DNA of 64,000 bases from Chitinophagales bacterium (GCA_041392475.1 JAWKLZ010000003.1:1199501-1263500); one strand, 5' to 3'. Positions 9,348 to 18,015 are shown, counted from the first letter of the stretch. Program-made: numbers and translations. The notes: generated by a model not told the origin, from the letters alone.

Positions 9348-9539
9348 TTATTTTACTTCTTCAAAATTAAGGACTTTCTTGTAAGTCAAACCCCAAAGAA
9401 TCACCAAACAATACACTCCAATGGCTACGGATATCCAATACTGCCCTGCCAAATAGGGTTCGATATAAAAGCGTCCCAACATGGTAATTAAGCCGAAAAA
9501 AACAACGAAATAGATGGATTGTTTTCTATTGAGTTTCAT
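9348..9539 (-). CDS. Small two-helix membrane protein
   Basis: A 63-aa protein with two hydrophobic helices (IYFVVFFGLITMLG and WISVAIGVYCLVILWGL), a basic start (MKLNRKQS) and an acidic end (LNFEEVK). It follows the disrupted SSS permease gene on the same strand. No family is recognised. Its setting suggests a small accessory subunit of one of the two SSS proteins, but this is only inference. Confidence 0.55.
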   Translation of the reverse strand: MKLNRKQSIYFVVFFGLITMLGRFYIEPYLAGQYWISVAIGVYCLVILWGLTYKKVLNFEEVK

Positions 9540-9653
9540 GAGAAAAGAAAGGTTTTTTATGATGAATCAAAAAGCATGGGCAAACAAATTCTCAATATTA
9601 GAGATTTTTTGTTTTACCCATGCCACAAATCACTACGGAACTATTTTAATCAA

Positions 9654-9720
9654 GTTGGATATTGGAGATTAGATAATAAGATATTATTCATCCAATATCC
9701 AATATCCAATATCCAATATC
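9654..9720. repeat. 7-bp tandem repeat (tccaata) with inverted partner
   Basis: From about 9690 to 9720, the heptamer tccaata is repeated a little over four times. The segment ttggatattgg near 9655 is its inverted partner, so the region can form a long AT-rich stem. It lies just after the stop of the SSS permease gene (minus strand) and may also serve as a transcript end. Confidence 0.6.
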
Positions 9721-9725
9721 TAAAA

Positions 9726-10412
9726 TTAATGTGCATGAGCCGTTCCTGCTCCTCTTGGCACACGAATATCTTCCACCATGTCTTGAACTTCTTGTGGAGG
9801 TGCATCTGTCATTCGAGAAACTCCCAAAGAAATGGCAGCATTGACCAACATTCCAACAAAACCAATTCCTTCAGGAGAAATACCTAAGAACCAATTGGCT
9901 GGAACATTTGAAGCTGGGTTGATGAATTTGAAGTAAACGATGTAGGCAGTCGTAAATAAGAGACCGACAATCATTCCCGAAACCGCACCTTGCATGTTCA
10001 TGCGTTTGTCAAAAATTCCCAATATAATGGCAGGGAAGAAGGAGGAGGCTGCCAGACCGAAGGCGAAAGCGACTACTGCTGCGACAAAATCAGGAGGATT
10101 GATGCCGAAATAACCTGCTATCACTACTGCTACACCTGCTGCTGCACGAGCGGCAAACAATTCTTGTTTTTCGGTCAAATCGGGCTTGAAGGATTGCTTC
10201 AACAAATCGTGGGAAATCGAACTTGAAATCACCAGTAATAAACCTGCCGCCGTAGATAGGGCTGCTGCCAAACCACCTGCTGCCACCAATGCGATGACCC
10301 ATGCAGGAAGATTCGCAATTTCGGGATTCGCCAACACCATGATGTCACGGTCAACCGTCAATTCGTTCTTTTCTTTGTCTGCAACATAGTTGATGAGTCC
10401 ATCACCATTTTT
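9726..10412 (-). pseudogene. 3' part of IS-interrupted SSS symporter (acetate-permease-like)
   Basis: This is the C-terminal part of the permease gene whose first part is at 11741-12783. After the insertion the frame continues as KNGDGLINYVADKEKNELTV, then five or six hydrophobic segments such as PAWVIALVAAGGLAAALSTA and LVISSSISHDLL. It ends in GAGTAHAH. The stop codon is at 9726. The native protein would be about 573 aa. The bases 10405-10412 are the target-site copy flanking the IS. Removing the IS plus one target copy restores an open frame (EDKNGDGLIN) with no other lesion, so the insertion appears recent. Confidence 0.9.
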
Positions 10413-11740
10413 CTGATTGTAACGTTTTGCTGTGATAATAAAAAAGCCACTGAAAAAGCTTATGTTTAAAGTACGAACCAAACAAGTGCAAATTCAATGG
10501 CATCTCAAATTAACAAAAATTGTACGATTGTATTACCGATTTTGGAAAATAAATACGATTCATTTTTAAACGACCCAAAAATAGCTCGCCAAATAATTAG
10601 CGAAATATGGGCAACAAGCCCCGAGTTATTTCCTGCACAAATGACTAAAGGTTATGTGCTTAACGGCAAAACTCTACCGTCGAAAAAAATGAATATCCAA
10701 ATGCGAAAAATAAAAGTAGCGGGACAAAATTATCAAATACGCCCAAGTTTCATTCTGCCTTATTGCAGAGCGAAGACGTATATAGCTTCTAAAGGCTTGT
10801 TCTTAAAGCGGTTCGGTGTTCCTTTCTGGGCATTGGCATTTGCTTTTGGATACAATGCGATGTGGTGGTCGCCTCTATAATTGTTTTAGTGATTATAGCA
10901 TTGTAGGCACAACCATCCATGACCCAGAAAAATTACCTTCCGATATTTTAGCAGATGAACACCATGTAAAAATACAAGGTAAAAAAGCTTATGTGGCTAC
11001 AACTGTGGGACAAAACTGTTTTTTAGGTATGGAAGTTTCTTCTGGCGCAGATGCGGATTCTTTGGAAGAAGCTTATGGTGTATTCAAACAAGAAGCAGAG
11101 GATGTGTCATCTGACTACCAACCTAATACAGTAAATACAGATGGGTGGACAGCTACACAGAACGCATGGCAAAAACTCTATCCAAATATTCAAGTCATTG
11201 AATGTTTCTTACACGCCTTTCTAAAAATTAGAGACAGAGCTACAAAAAAGATTCAAGACTATTTCAATACAGCAGCAGATAAGGTGTGGAAGGCTTATCG
11301 AACTACTTCAAAAAGACAATTCGCACAACATATAAGAAGGCTTCGGGAATGGACAGCTAAGAATGTGCCTTCCTGCCCCATGAAAGATAATATTCTTAAA
11401 CTCTGTAAAAAGAAAAACAAGTGGTTAGCACATTTTGACTTTCCCAAAGCACACAAAACCTCCAACATGATAGATAGATCCATGAGGGCAATGAATAGAC
11501 ATGCCAACAACTCCCAAATGTTTCATGGAGATATACTTAGCACTACTCATAATTTCAGAGCTTTTGCCCTTCTTCATAATTTTTCACCCTCTTGTTTACA
11601 GGCTTGGGATGAATCAGCTGTCTTAATCAGTCCTGCGGCAAGACTCAACGGATTTGTCTATCATCATGACTGGTTACAGAATTTGTTAATCGCGGCTTCG
11701 TTAGGAGGATATCGAAATCACAGCAATCCGTTATAATCAG
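10413..11740. mobile_element. 1328-bp insertion sequence, 24-bp terminal inverted repeats, 8-bp target duplication
   Basis: The left end starts ctgattgtaacg and the right end, read inward, starts ctgattataacg. The two 24-base ends (10413-10436 and 11717-11740) agree at 21 positions. Identical 8-bp copies ccattttt flank the element at 10405-10412 and 11741-11748. The element carries one transposase gene on the plus strand, opposite to the host gene. The 8-bp duplication and DDE-type transposase are compatible with several families (for example ISL3 or IS256-like), and I cannot assign one from the sequence alone. Confidence 0.92.
10497..11736 (+). pseudogene. IS transposase, DDE type, in two frames
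   Basis: The first frame (10497-10880, 127 aa) holds the N-terminal part: LPILENKYDSFLNDPKIARQ and IRPSFILPYCRAK. The second frame (open from 10816 to 11736) holds the catalytic part: LADEHHVKIQGKKAYVATT, VNTDGWTATQNAW and ECFLHAFLKIRD. The frames overlap by 65 nt and differ by +1. The natural join seems to be at NAMWW / RLYNCFSDYSIVGTT near 10866. There is no A-rich slippery run there, so this is more likely a single-base change than a programmed shift. The combined protein would be about 410 aa. The Asp in LADEHH and the Asp in NTDGW are candidate catalytic residues. Confidence 0.8.
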
Positions 11741-12783
11741 CCATTTTTATCCTCAAAAGTAATCAAGCCTGTTTTTTCCCAGTTCGATACCCAAGAAGGC
11801 ACTTCTGCATAAGGCTTGTTGGAAACGGTTTCAATCATGTTGGTACGTGCAAATGCTGCAACAGCAGGAGCAGTGGTATAAAGAATAGCGATGAACAACA
11901 AAGCGTAGCCTGCCGATAAACGAGCATCAGATACTTTGGGAACGGTAAAGAAGCGAATGATTACGTGTGGCAAACCTGCTGTACCGACCATCAAAGCTGC
12001 AGTAATACAAAATACATCTATAGTTGATTTACTCCCCTTGGTATAAGCATTGAAGCCCAGTGCCTGATTCAGGCCATCCAGTTTGTCCAATAGATAAGTA
12101 CCATCCGAAACCGTACTGCCAAAACCCAATTGAGGAATTGGATTGCCAGTCATTTGGATAGAGATAAAGATTGCAGGAACAAGGAAGGCAAAAATCAATA
12201 CGCAATATTGCGCTACCTGTGTGTAAGTAATCCCTTTCATCCCGCCGACTACGGCATAGAAAAACACGATTGCCATACCAATGACCACGCCCATTTCAAC
12301 GGAAGTTTCCAAGAAACGAGAGAAGACCACACCTACCCCACGCATTTGACCAGCTACATAGGTAAACGATACAAAAATCGCACAAACGACTGCCACCAAA
12401 CGAGCAGTTTGGGAATAATAGCGTTCGCCAATAAAATCGGGAACGGTGAATTTTCCATATTTTCGGAGATAAGGGGCGAGTAGAAGAGCCAACAGTACAT
12501 AACCGCCTGTCCAGCCCATCAAATAGACCGCACCATCGTAGCCCATGAAGGAAATCAAACCTGCCATTGAAATAAAAGAAGCTGCCGACATCCAGTCTGC
12601 TGCCGTAGCCAATCCGTTTGCTATGGGGTGTACGCCCTTGCCTGCTACATAAAAATCACTTGTTGAAGAAGCCCTTGACCATATCGCAATGCCGATGTAT
12701 AGGCTGAAAGTCGCCCCTACCAAGATATACGTCCAAGTTTGGATGCTCAGGGCTAAAATTGGTTGTAGAAATATATAGTCCAT
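11741..12783 (-). pseudogene. 5' part of IS-interrupted SSS symporter (VC_2705/ActP-like)
   Basis: The intact N-terminal part of a sodium:solute symporter, starting MDYIFLQPILALSIQTWTYI, with about nine hydrophobic segments. SSS signatures include FYVAGKGVHPIANGLATAAD, WMSAASFISMAG, VPDFIGERYY and VAQYCVLIFAF. The frame enters the IS after FEDKNG and stops two codons into it (TGA). The DUF4212 small-subunit gene lies 56 nt upstream, the usual partner of this SSS subfamily, which is linked to acetate or other short-chain carboxylate uptake. With the insertion, only a protein lacking the last third would be made, so transport is probably lost. Confidence 0.9.
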
Positions 12784-12839
12784 TTACTTTATTTTTTTGA
12801 ATTGAATTAATTGGAAAATTGTTGGATTGAAGATCACAT

Positions 12840-13094
12840 CTATTCATCCACATCATACTCTTTGTCGAGCTTGTTCATCCATGCGACATACACGAAAATA
12901 AGGGCTACGAATACGTAAATCGCCCCTTGTTGTGCCATCCAAAAGCCCAGTTTAAAGCCTCCAATTTTAATATTGTTCAGTGCATCTACAAAGAAAATAC
13001 CCATGCCATAGGATACAATGAACCAGATTGAAAGTAGAATTGTCAAGTATCGGATGTTCTTACTCCAATATTCTTGCATTTTTGTTTGTGCCAT
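12840..13094 (-). CDS. DUF4212 SSS small subunit
   Basis: An 84-aa membrane protein starting MAQTKMQEYWSKNIRYLTIL, with two helices (LLSIWFIVSYGMGIFFVDALN and GAIYVFVALIFVYVAW) and the acidic tail DKEYDVDE. The YW..N pattern, G-F..G-F-W-x-A-Q-Q-G before helix 2, and the W-M-N-x-L-D ending are typical of the DUF4212 family, the small partner of VC_2705-type sodium:solute symporters. It sits 56 nt upstream of its partner, now interrupted by the IS. Confidence 0.88.
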   Translation of the reverse strand: MAQTKMQEYWSKNIRYLTILLSIWFIVSYGMGIFFVDALNNIKIGGFKLGFWMAQQGAIYVFVALIFVYVAWMNKLDKEYDVDE

Positions 13095-13218
13095 AAGATT
13101 TGTTTGTTTTATGTTGAGAAAAATTGTTTTTTTAAGGTGTCAAGAATAGGAGTCAGGAGGCAGCAGCATATTTCTTTGTGGCTAACACCTAACTCCTCAT
13201 ACCTCGCTACTGACTTGA

Positions 13219-14544
13219 CTATAAGAAAATCATAGACTGCAAGCGCAATTGACTCAAATCTTGGTCTCGATTACCCCATTTCGCACTATGATACTCCAAA
13301 GTGATTTTGGCAAAATGACCATTTACATAATAGTTAAGACCCAAATCGAAGGTACTACCATTGTCGGTATAACCATCGTAATTGCGGTTTTGGAAGGCAA
13401 CATAAGGCATCACCTTTTTGCCTGGTAACAAGTACCCTATATGTCCATACAAAACACTACCTGTTCCCAAATCCAGCGAACCACTGCCATTTTGGTAGGT
13501 GAAATTTTCACCATAATTGAAACTCATAAAAGTTGCATAAGCATTCAGTGCGCCCTCACCAGCAGGCGCATCGTAAAAAGCATCTACTGCAAAATGCGAC
13601 ACACTTTCGGTGCTTGCCTGATTGTCCAACGCATCATAAAGAGCTGTTCCACTAAGTGTTTCATCTACAGGACTACCCGTACTGTTCAATCGAATTGAGC
13701 CATTGGGCTGTGTGAAGAAACCTACTCCCAAGTTAAAGATTTTTTTAGAACCCAAGTAAGTTCCCACAGCATAAGGCAATTTATTGGATTCTTTGTCCCA
13801 CAGCTGATAGCGGAAATATCCTTCCATCACCATTCCACCTTTGGTATCCCCATAGAGATTGTTGGCATTGTAAATCGTGTTGCCCGTGTTCAAAGCTGCA
13901 ATTCCGTTGCCTGCTTGCAGATTGGGTTGGAGTGCATCATTGAAGGCAAGTCGGTAGTCAAATTTTCCCATTTCCCCTTTGAAGTAAACGCCCATGTGGC
14001 GAGCAAATTGATCGGTTTGCCCCAAAGAATGCCAACCGACAAAAGGGGTTGTAGCATCTAGGGTCATAAAATTCAACGTTGAAGAATTTGCCAAGCGGTT
14101 CATGCCTTTCCAGTAGTGCAAACCACCGCCTACATAAAGTGCATCGGTTAGTTTGTATTCCCCCCAAGCATCATGCAAAAACATTTGTGGGCCATTGCTT
14201 TGTACACCTGTTGGATTCATATTGGTTGAATTCAAACTGTTCAAACCAATATGCATCAAAATCATAAACTTAGGCGAAACTTGTGCAAACCACAACAAAC
14301 GAGATCGGCGAATTGAGGGAGTAATTTTGAAGTCAGCATTGTCATCTGATAAATTTTGAGAAGTTAACCAGAATTGGTGCCAAGTGATGAAGCGGATGTA
14401 TTTGCTGCCATCTTCACTCATCTTCAAGGTCAGGGGTTTGTAGGAGTGATCCACTTCTTTTTTTTCTTCTTGTGCATAAGCAGTACTCATCCCCCAAAAT
14501 CCAATTAGGAGAAGTGTAAAAATGAAGGGTTGAAGTCTTTTCAT
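13219..14544 (-). CDS. Outer-membrane porin-like beta-barrel protein
   Basis: A 441-aa protein with a signal peptide (MKRLQPFIFTLLLIGFWGMS, cleavage expected after AYA) and many alternating strands ending in an aromatic/aliphatic residue (LRLQSMIFL). Segments such as FARHMGVYFKGEMGKFDYRL and GYFRYQLWDKESNKLPYAVG are conserved in a broken second copy at 16566-17360. It lies upstream of the DUF4212/SSS genes, so it may let the substrate of that uptake system cross the outer membrane. A near-perfect 26-bp palindrome sits 50 nt before its start. No close named family is recognised. Confidence 0.78.
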   Translation of the reverse strand: MKRLQPFIFTLLLIGFWGMSTAYAQEEKKEVDHSYKPLTLKMSEDGSKYIRFITWHQFWLTSQNLSDDNADFKITPSIRRSRLLWFAQVSPKFMILMHIGLNSLNSTNMNPTGVQSNGPQMFLHDAWGEYKLTDALYVGGGLHYWKGMNRLANSSTLNFMTLDATTPFVGWHSLGQTDQFARHMGVYFKGEMGKFDYRLAFNDALQPNLQAGNGIAALNTGNTIYNANNLYGDTKGGMVMEGYFRYQLWDKESNKLPYAVGTYLGSKKIFNLGVGFFTQPNGSIRLNSTGSPVDETLSGTALYDALDNQASTESVSHFAVDAFYDAPAGEGALNAYATFMSFNYGENFTYQNGSGSLDLGTGSVLYGHIGYLLPGKKVMPYVAFQNRNYDGYTDNGSTFDLGLNYYVNGHFAKITLEYHSAKWGNRDQDLSQLRLQSMIFL

Positions 14545-14593
14545 AGTATGCTTGTTTTACGTTTAGAAATAATTTTTCGACTATTACAGCATA

Positions 14594-14619
14594 AAAGTAT
14601 GTAAATATTTATATACTTT
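14594..14619. promoter_or_regulatory. 26-bp palindrome upstream of the porin, candidate ArsR-family operator
   Basis: The segment begins aaagtatgtaaat and reads the same on both strands at 24 of 26 positions. It lies 50 nt before the porin start. ArsR-family proteins bind AT-rich palindromes of this kind, and an ArsR gene lies directly upstream of the porin. A partly similar AT-rich stretch is found just before the ArsR gene itself. Binding is inference. Confidence 0.45.
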
Positions 14620-14830
14620 CAAAATTAAATAGACTTTTTTAGAATTTTTTTCTAATCCGCAAAAAAAATGATGCTTGAAAAAGAATTTATACTTTGGGAA
14701 TGGAACTAAGGGGATAAGATAAATGAATGCTAATTAAACATTTGCACAAGCGCACATCAGAAAATATGATTCGGACACCATCAATACTGCATCTGCTTTA
14801 TTTTTCTACTTGTATATTTTGTTCAAAATC

Positions 14831-15142
14831 CTACTTCTGAAAGCAATGCTCGGCATACTCCAATATTTTGACGACTTCTGCGTGTTTAATAAAATAAAAG
14901 GTTTTGTTGCCAATTCTATTGGAGGTAAGAACTCCTTTGTTTTTGAGGTTATTGAGGTGATAGGAAGCAACAGCTTGTTCTATTTCTAGGTGTGTGTGGA
15001 TTTCGGTAACAGATAATTGTTCTCCATTTCTAAGCAACGCCAAGATAGCCAGTCGAATGGGATGGGCTATGGATCGTAGTGCTTCAGCAGCACGTTCTAA
15101 CAGGTCAATGTTTAGTGTAGAAGTAAAATTGGGCATAAACAA
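14831..15142 (-). CDS. ArsR-family winged-helix regulator
   Basis: A 103-aa protein. The hallmark SIAHPIRLAILALLRNGEQL precedes a helix-turn-helix with VTEIHTHLEIEQAVASYHLN, followed by the wing (GVLTSNRIGNKTFYF). The S-Y-H-L-N-N-L-K recognition helix is typical of the family. I do not see a clear cysteine metal site; the only Cys is near the C-terminus (AEHCFQK). It is encoded upstream of the porin on the same strand with a 286-bp gap that contains a palindrome. Control of the porin or uptake locus is likely but not shown. Confidence 0.85.
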   Translation of the reverse strand: MFMPNFTSTLNIDLLERAAEALRSIAHPIRLAILALLRNGEQLSVTEIHTHLEIEQAVASYHLNNLKNKGVLTSNRIGNKTFYFIKHAEVVKILEYAEHCFQK

Positions 15143-15211
15143 ATATTTAATTATATGAGTATTGAAGATAATAAATACATAGAGATAATAGCGAAAATAG
15201 TTTTTTTGTTT

Positions 15212-15730
15212 TTATTCTCTCCAATAAAGTTTTGTGAAAAATAGCATAACTATTGCAAATACAGACTGCAAACCTACAAAATAAAATAACCAACTTGGGA
15301 AACCTCCCCTATTTAACTCAACCGTATTGTGCCAAGTCCAGTAGTCCAATGATAAAAGCAGCACAAGTTGTATGGACGCATAGACCATCAAAAAGGAGTA
15401 AGAAATGAGAGCTACCGCCAAAAAAGAAAGTATTTGGATACCTCGTCTTCCAAAGTATTCGTTGATGATGTCGGTCATCACAAAAACGACAGGCAAAAGC
15501 AAAACGCCCGCCGAGAGGTTGAGTGAATCAGATTGACCAAACAAATTCCAATTGAAGGGAGAAAGATCCAAAGTTTCTACGAGTGCAAATATTTTTACCC
15601 CGATAAACTCGGCAATTAAAGCATTGGTCAAAAAGAAACCTGCCAATATAACAAACAACAATCTATCTTTTCGCTGTAAAATCGAGTCCTTATTTTGAGT
15701 TGTTAAATAGTTGGATAGTAAACTCACCAA
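15212..15730 (-). CDS. Shortened, possibly chimeric YhhQ/queuosine-precursor-transporter-like protein
   Basis: The first 130 of 172 residues match the VUT/YhhQ family: NALIAEFIGVKIFALVETL, LSAGVLLLPVVFVMTDIINEYFG and SYSFLMVYASIQ. Members are usually 210-240 aa with more helices, so at least a third is missing. The last 40 residues (PSWLFYFVGLQSVFAIVMLFFTKLYW) look like the tail of a different small membrane protein. No ATG is available: the frame opens at TTG 15730 or GTG 15727, with a stop just upstream. A degraded copy of the same tail is present at 17383-17463. The gene is probably a deletion fusion and may not be functional. Confidence 0.6.
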   Translation of the reverse strand: MVSLLSNYLTTQNKDSILQRKDRLLFVILAGFFLTNALIAEFIGVKIFALVETLDLSPFNWNLFGQSDSLNLSAGVLLLPVVFVMTDIINEYFGRRGIQILSFLAVALISYSFLMVYASIQLVLLLSLDYWTWHNTVELNRGGFPSWLFYFVGLQSVFAIVMLFFTKLYWRE

Positions 15731-15759
15731 AGAATTAAATTATTGAATAAGTTATCATT

Positions 15760-15787
15760 CAATAGTTCGTGGTAATTTTATACATAA
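15760..15787. repeat. Half copy of the caatagttcgtg repeat
   Basis: The segment starting caatagttcgtggtaatttt and ending tacataa matches one arm and the loop of the long hairpin at 19371-19417, with two differences. It lies upstream of a transposase fragment and is likely an element end. Confidence 0.55.
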
Positions 15788-15882
15788 GAATTAAGTGTCG
15801 ATTACTATTTTTTGCAAATTCGACAATCAATTGCAGTAAAATGATGTTTTTTTTTGGGGCAAAAACCCAAAAAGAGCTGAAT

Positions 15883-16206
15883 CTAAGCCACCATTTGGTA
15901 AATTTTGCCCCAATTTCTAACCTTTAAACGAGCTCGTTGAATATTTGGGCAGTTCGGGGCAATCCCACATTCCTTAATTATTATGTCCATCATCAACTCA
16001 TTGAACATCTGAGTTTTAATATCTCTCATTGAAAAAGATTTTCTTTCTTCGATGGACTTGTCAAGATGATAAGCTGCTTTGGCTAAAGAAACAGTGGTCA
16101 GCGAAGTATTGAAATGAAAGTCGAGCTTTTGCTCGTTTCTGCTTTGACAATGCTCCAATCCTGTAAACTGCTTTGCATCCCTATATAAAAACTCAATTGG
16201 GCGCAA
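15883..16206 (-). pseudogene. Transposase C-terminal fragment, DDE (IS4-like)
   Basis: The 107-codon frame carries IEFLYRDAKQFTGLEHCQSR and FHFNTSLTTVSLAKA, the region around the last catalytic residue of IS4-type DDE transposases, and ends KVRNWGKIYQMVA. The N-terminal two thirds of such a protein are missing: the sequence upstream (above 16206) belongs to a different transposase. It is therefore a truncated remnant. Confidence 0.75.
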
Positions 16207-16219
16207 TTGTGATTTGTCA

Positions 16220-16579
16220 CTAATTATTTCGAGTTAAGGCATGGCTTAAATTAGTCCACCTCCCCGCCAAAAAAGTAGCTCTGAGAAAACAAAGATTCTC
16301 TAAATTTTCGGGCAACCAAAAGGATGAAGGAGACTTAAATCTCAAATTAATTATTCTTCTGATAGCCGATTCTACTAAACCACTTCCACATAGCCATTTT
16401 TTCTTTTTAAATTTTTTGTACTGCATACGGTCTTGATGCTTATTGAAATACTCTAATTCTGTTTCTAATTCTGGCGGAACAGTTTTCTGCTCATTTTCCA
16501 TATGCAGCTTGATTTTTCTCTTGATTTCATAAATACGCCCATTCCATAAATCTTCTTTGAGCGTTTTGAAAAGCCACAT
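16220..16579 (-). pseudogene. Second, unrelated transposase C-terminal fragment
   Basis: A frame of 119 codons with KKKKWLCGSGLVESAIRRII and PENLENLCFLRATFLAGRW. The G-S-G-x-V-E-S-A motif with the final catalytic Glu is typical of several DDE transposases with an ISKra4-like C-terminus; the exact family is not assigned. The fragment starts inside the broken porin copy (its first codons replace the porin reading frame) and stops 13 nt before the IS4-like fragment begins. Both appear to be leftovers of separate insertions. Confidence 0.65.
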
Positions 16580-17360
16580 AAGGCATCACCTTTTTGCTAG
16601 GAAGTAAATAGCCCACATATCCATACAAAACACTGCCTGTTCCCAAATCAAGTGTGCCACTGCCGTTTTGGTACGTGAAATTCTCACCATAATTGAAGCT
16701 CATGAAAGTCAGGTAGGCATTCAATGCGCCCTCGCCAGCAGGAGCATCATAAAAAGCATCTACTGCAAAATGCGAAACACTCTCCGTACTTACTTGAATG
16801 TCTAAGACATTGTAAAGAGTCGTTCCTGTAAGCGTTTCATCTACAGGATTGCTCGTATTGTTCAATCGAATCGAGCCATTCGGCTGCACAAAGAAACCTA
16901 CGCCTAAGTTAAAGATTTTTTTGGCACCTAGATAGGTTTCTACTACATAAGGCAATTTATTGGATTCTTTGTCCCACAATTGATAGCGGAAATATCCTTC
17001 CATCACCAAGCCACCTTTGGTATCTCCATACAGATTGTTGGCATTGTAAATCGTGTTGCCCGTGTTTAAGGCTGCAATGCTATTACCAACTTGTAGATTG
17101 GGTTGAAGTGCATCATGGAAGGCAAGGCGGTATTCAAATTTGCCCACTTCGTCTTTGAAGTATTGGTTTCCGCATTGATTGTTTATATTACTTAAACCCA
17201 CCCCTTACCCCTCCTTGGAGGGGCAGGGGTGGGTTGCGATTTATTCCTTTTTAACGTGAAGACCTATAAACGCCCATGTGACGAGCGAATTGGTCGGTTT
17301 GTCCCAAAGAATACCCGCCCACAAAAGAGGGTGTGGTATCTAAGAGCATGAAATTCATTA
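16566..17360 (-). pseudogene. Broken second copy of the porin
   Basis: The sequence is homologous to the middle of the 13219-14544 porin. On the minus strand it begins near 17360 with NFMLLDTTPSFVGGYSLGQ and FARHMGVY, is interrupted by about 104 bp of unrelated DNA (17163-17266), resumes with KDEVGKFEYRLAFHDALQPN, and runs to KKVMPYVAFQ, where it is cut by the transposase fragment. Both the signal peptide region and the last strands are missing. Divergence from the intact copy is clear at both DNA and protein level, so the duplication is not recent. Confidence 0.88.
17163..17266. repeat. GC-rich palindromic insert in the porin copy
   Basis: The intact porin reads gaagtaaacgcccatg at this place, but here about 104 bp separate gaagta from taaacgcccatg. 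Inside it, 17195-17235 forms a strong hairpin: aacccaccccttacccctcc pairs with ggaggggcaggggtgggtt around a short loop. Such G-run/C-run palindromes are dispersed in many Bacteroidota genomes. The two bases ta appear on both sides and may be the target duplication. Confidence 0.7.
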
Positions 17361-17382
17361 TTAAAGAATATATTTATTTTCT

Positions 17383-17463
17383 TCAATAAAGTTTTGTGAA
17401 AAACAGCATGACTACTACGAAATAGAACAGCCAATTTCGGAAGCCTTCCCAATTTGAATCCAG
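17383..17463 (-). pseudogene. Fragment of the YhhQ-like gene's unusual tail
   Basis: In one minus-strand frame this reads LDSNWEGFRNWLFYFV, then VVMLFFTKLY, and stops. It matches the last residues of the 15212-15730 protein (GGFPSWLFYFV...VMLFFTKLYW), with the final Trp codon changed to TGA. It lies directly next to the porin copy, so the duplicated block has lost everything between the transporter tail and the middle of the porin, including an ArsR copy. Confidence 0.7.
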
Positions 17464-17796
17464 TGCGTGCATTTTTTACCATATTGAAATTGAGTTTTTG
17501 GGTTGAATGTAAGAAACAAGACACGAAACTATCATAAAAATATGTCCTGTTTATATAGAACCATATCATTTTTTGTCTAAGACAAATGTATGCTGAGGAG
17601 TAGAGTAAGAATTGGTAAGAGGTTTCAAATGAATAAATTATAATGGGATTCTGAAATTTATTCTTCAAAGAAAGCGGATTATTCTTACTAACAAGGTTTT
17701 TTAAATGCGAAAATTTCGGAGGTCTTTACTCCAAATCGAGAAAGTGTCCTATTGGACTTAGTAGAGAGGATGTATTGAGTATCTTTTGCAATAAAA

Positions 17797-17836
17797 CAAA
17801 AAAGGCTTACAATCTATTGACTGTAAGCCTTTTTTA
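17797..17836. terminator. Bidirectional intrinsic terminator
   Basis: aaggcttaca (17801-17810) pairs with tgtaagcctt (17821-17830) around a 10-base loop, with A-rich sequence before and T-rich sequence after. It lies 13 bases beyond the 3' end of tRNA-Leu on the minus strand and probably ends that transcript. Confidence 0.75.
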
Positions 17837-17843
17837 TTTTGTG

Positions 17844-17930
17844 TGCCCAGAACAAGATTCGAACTTGCACGCCCAGTGAAGGGCACCAGCCCCTCAAGCT
17901 GGCGTGTCTACCAATTTCACCACCTGGGCA
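17844..17930 (-). tRNA. tRNA-Leu (anticodon GAG)
   Basis: An 87-base type II tRNA gene. The acceptor stem tgcccag pairs with ctgggca at the other end. The anticodon arm is ccagc-TTGAGGG-gctgg, giving anticodon GAG for CUC/CUU codons. A variable arm (tgcccttcactgggcg) and a T-arm with gttcgaatc are present, as expected for leucine tRNAs. CCA is not obviously encoded. Confidence 0.95.
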
Positions 17931-18015
17931 TTGCAGATTGTGTTTTTTCATTGGAGGCGCAAAGATAAGCAAAATTTAAACTAAAAAAGTTCCTTCTTTC
18001 GGAAAAAAAATATTG

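Noticed and set aside
10816..10880. Programmed -1 frameshift in the transposase
   Set aside because: The frames require +1 and there is no A6/A7 slippery site in the overlap.
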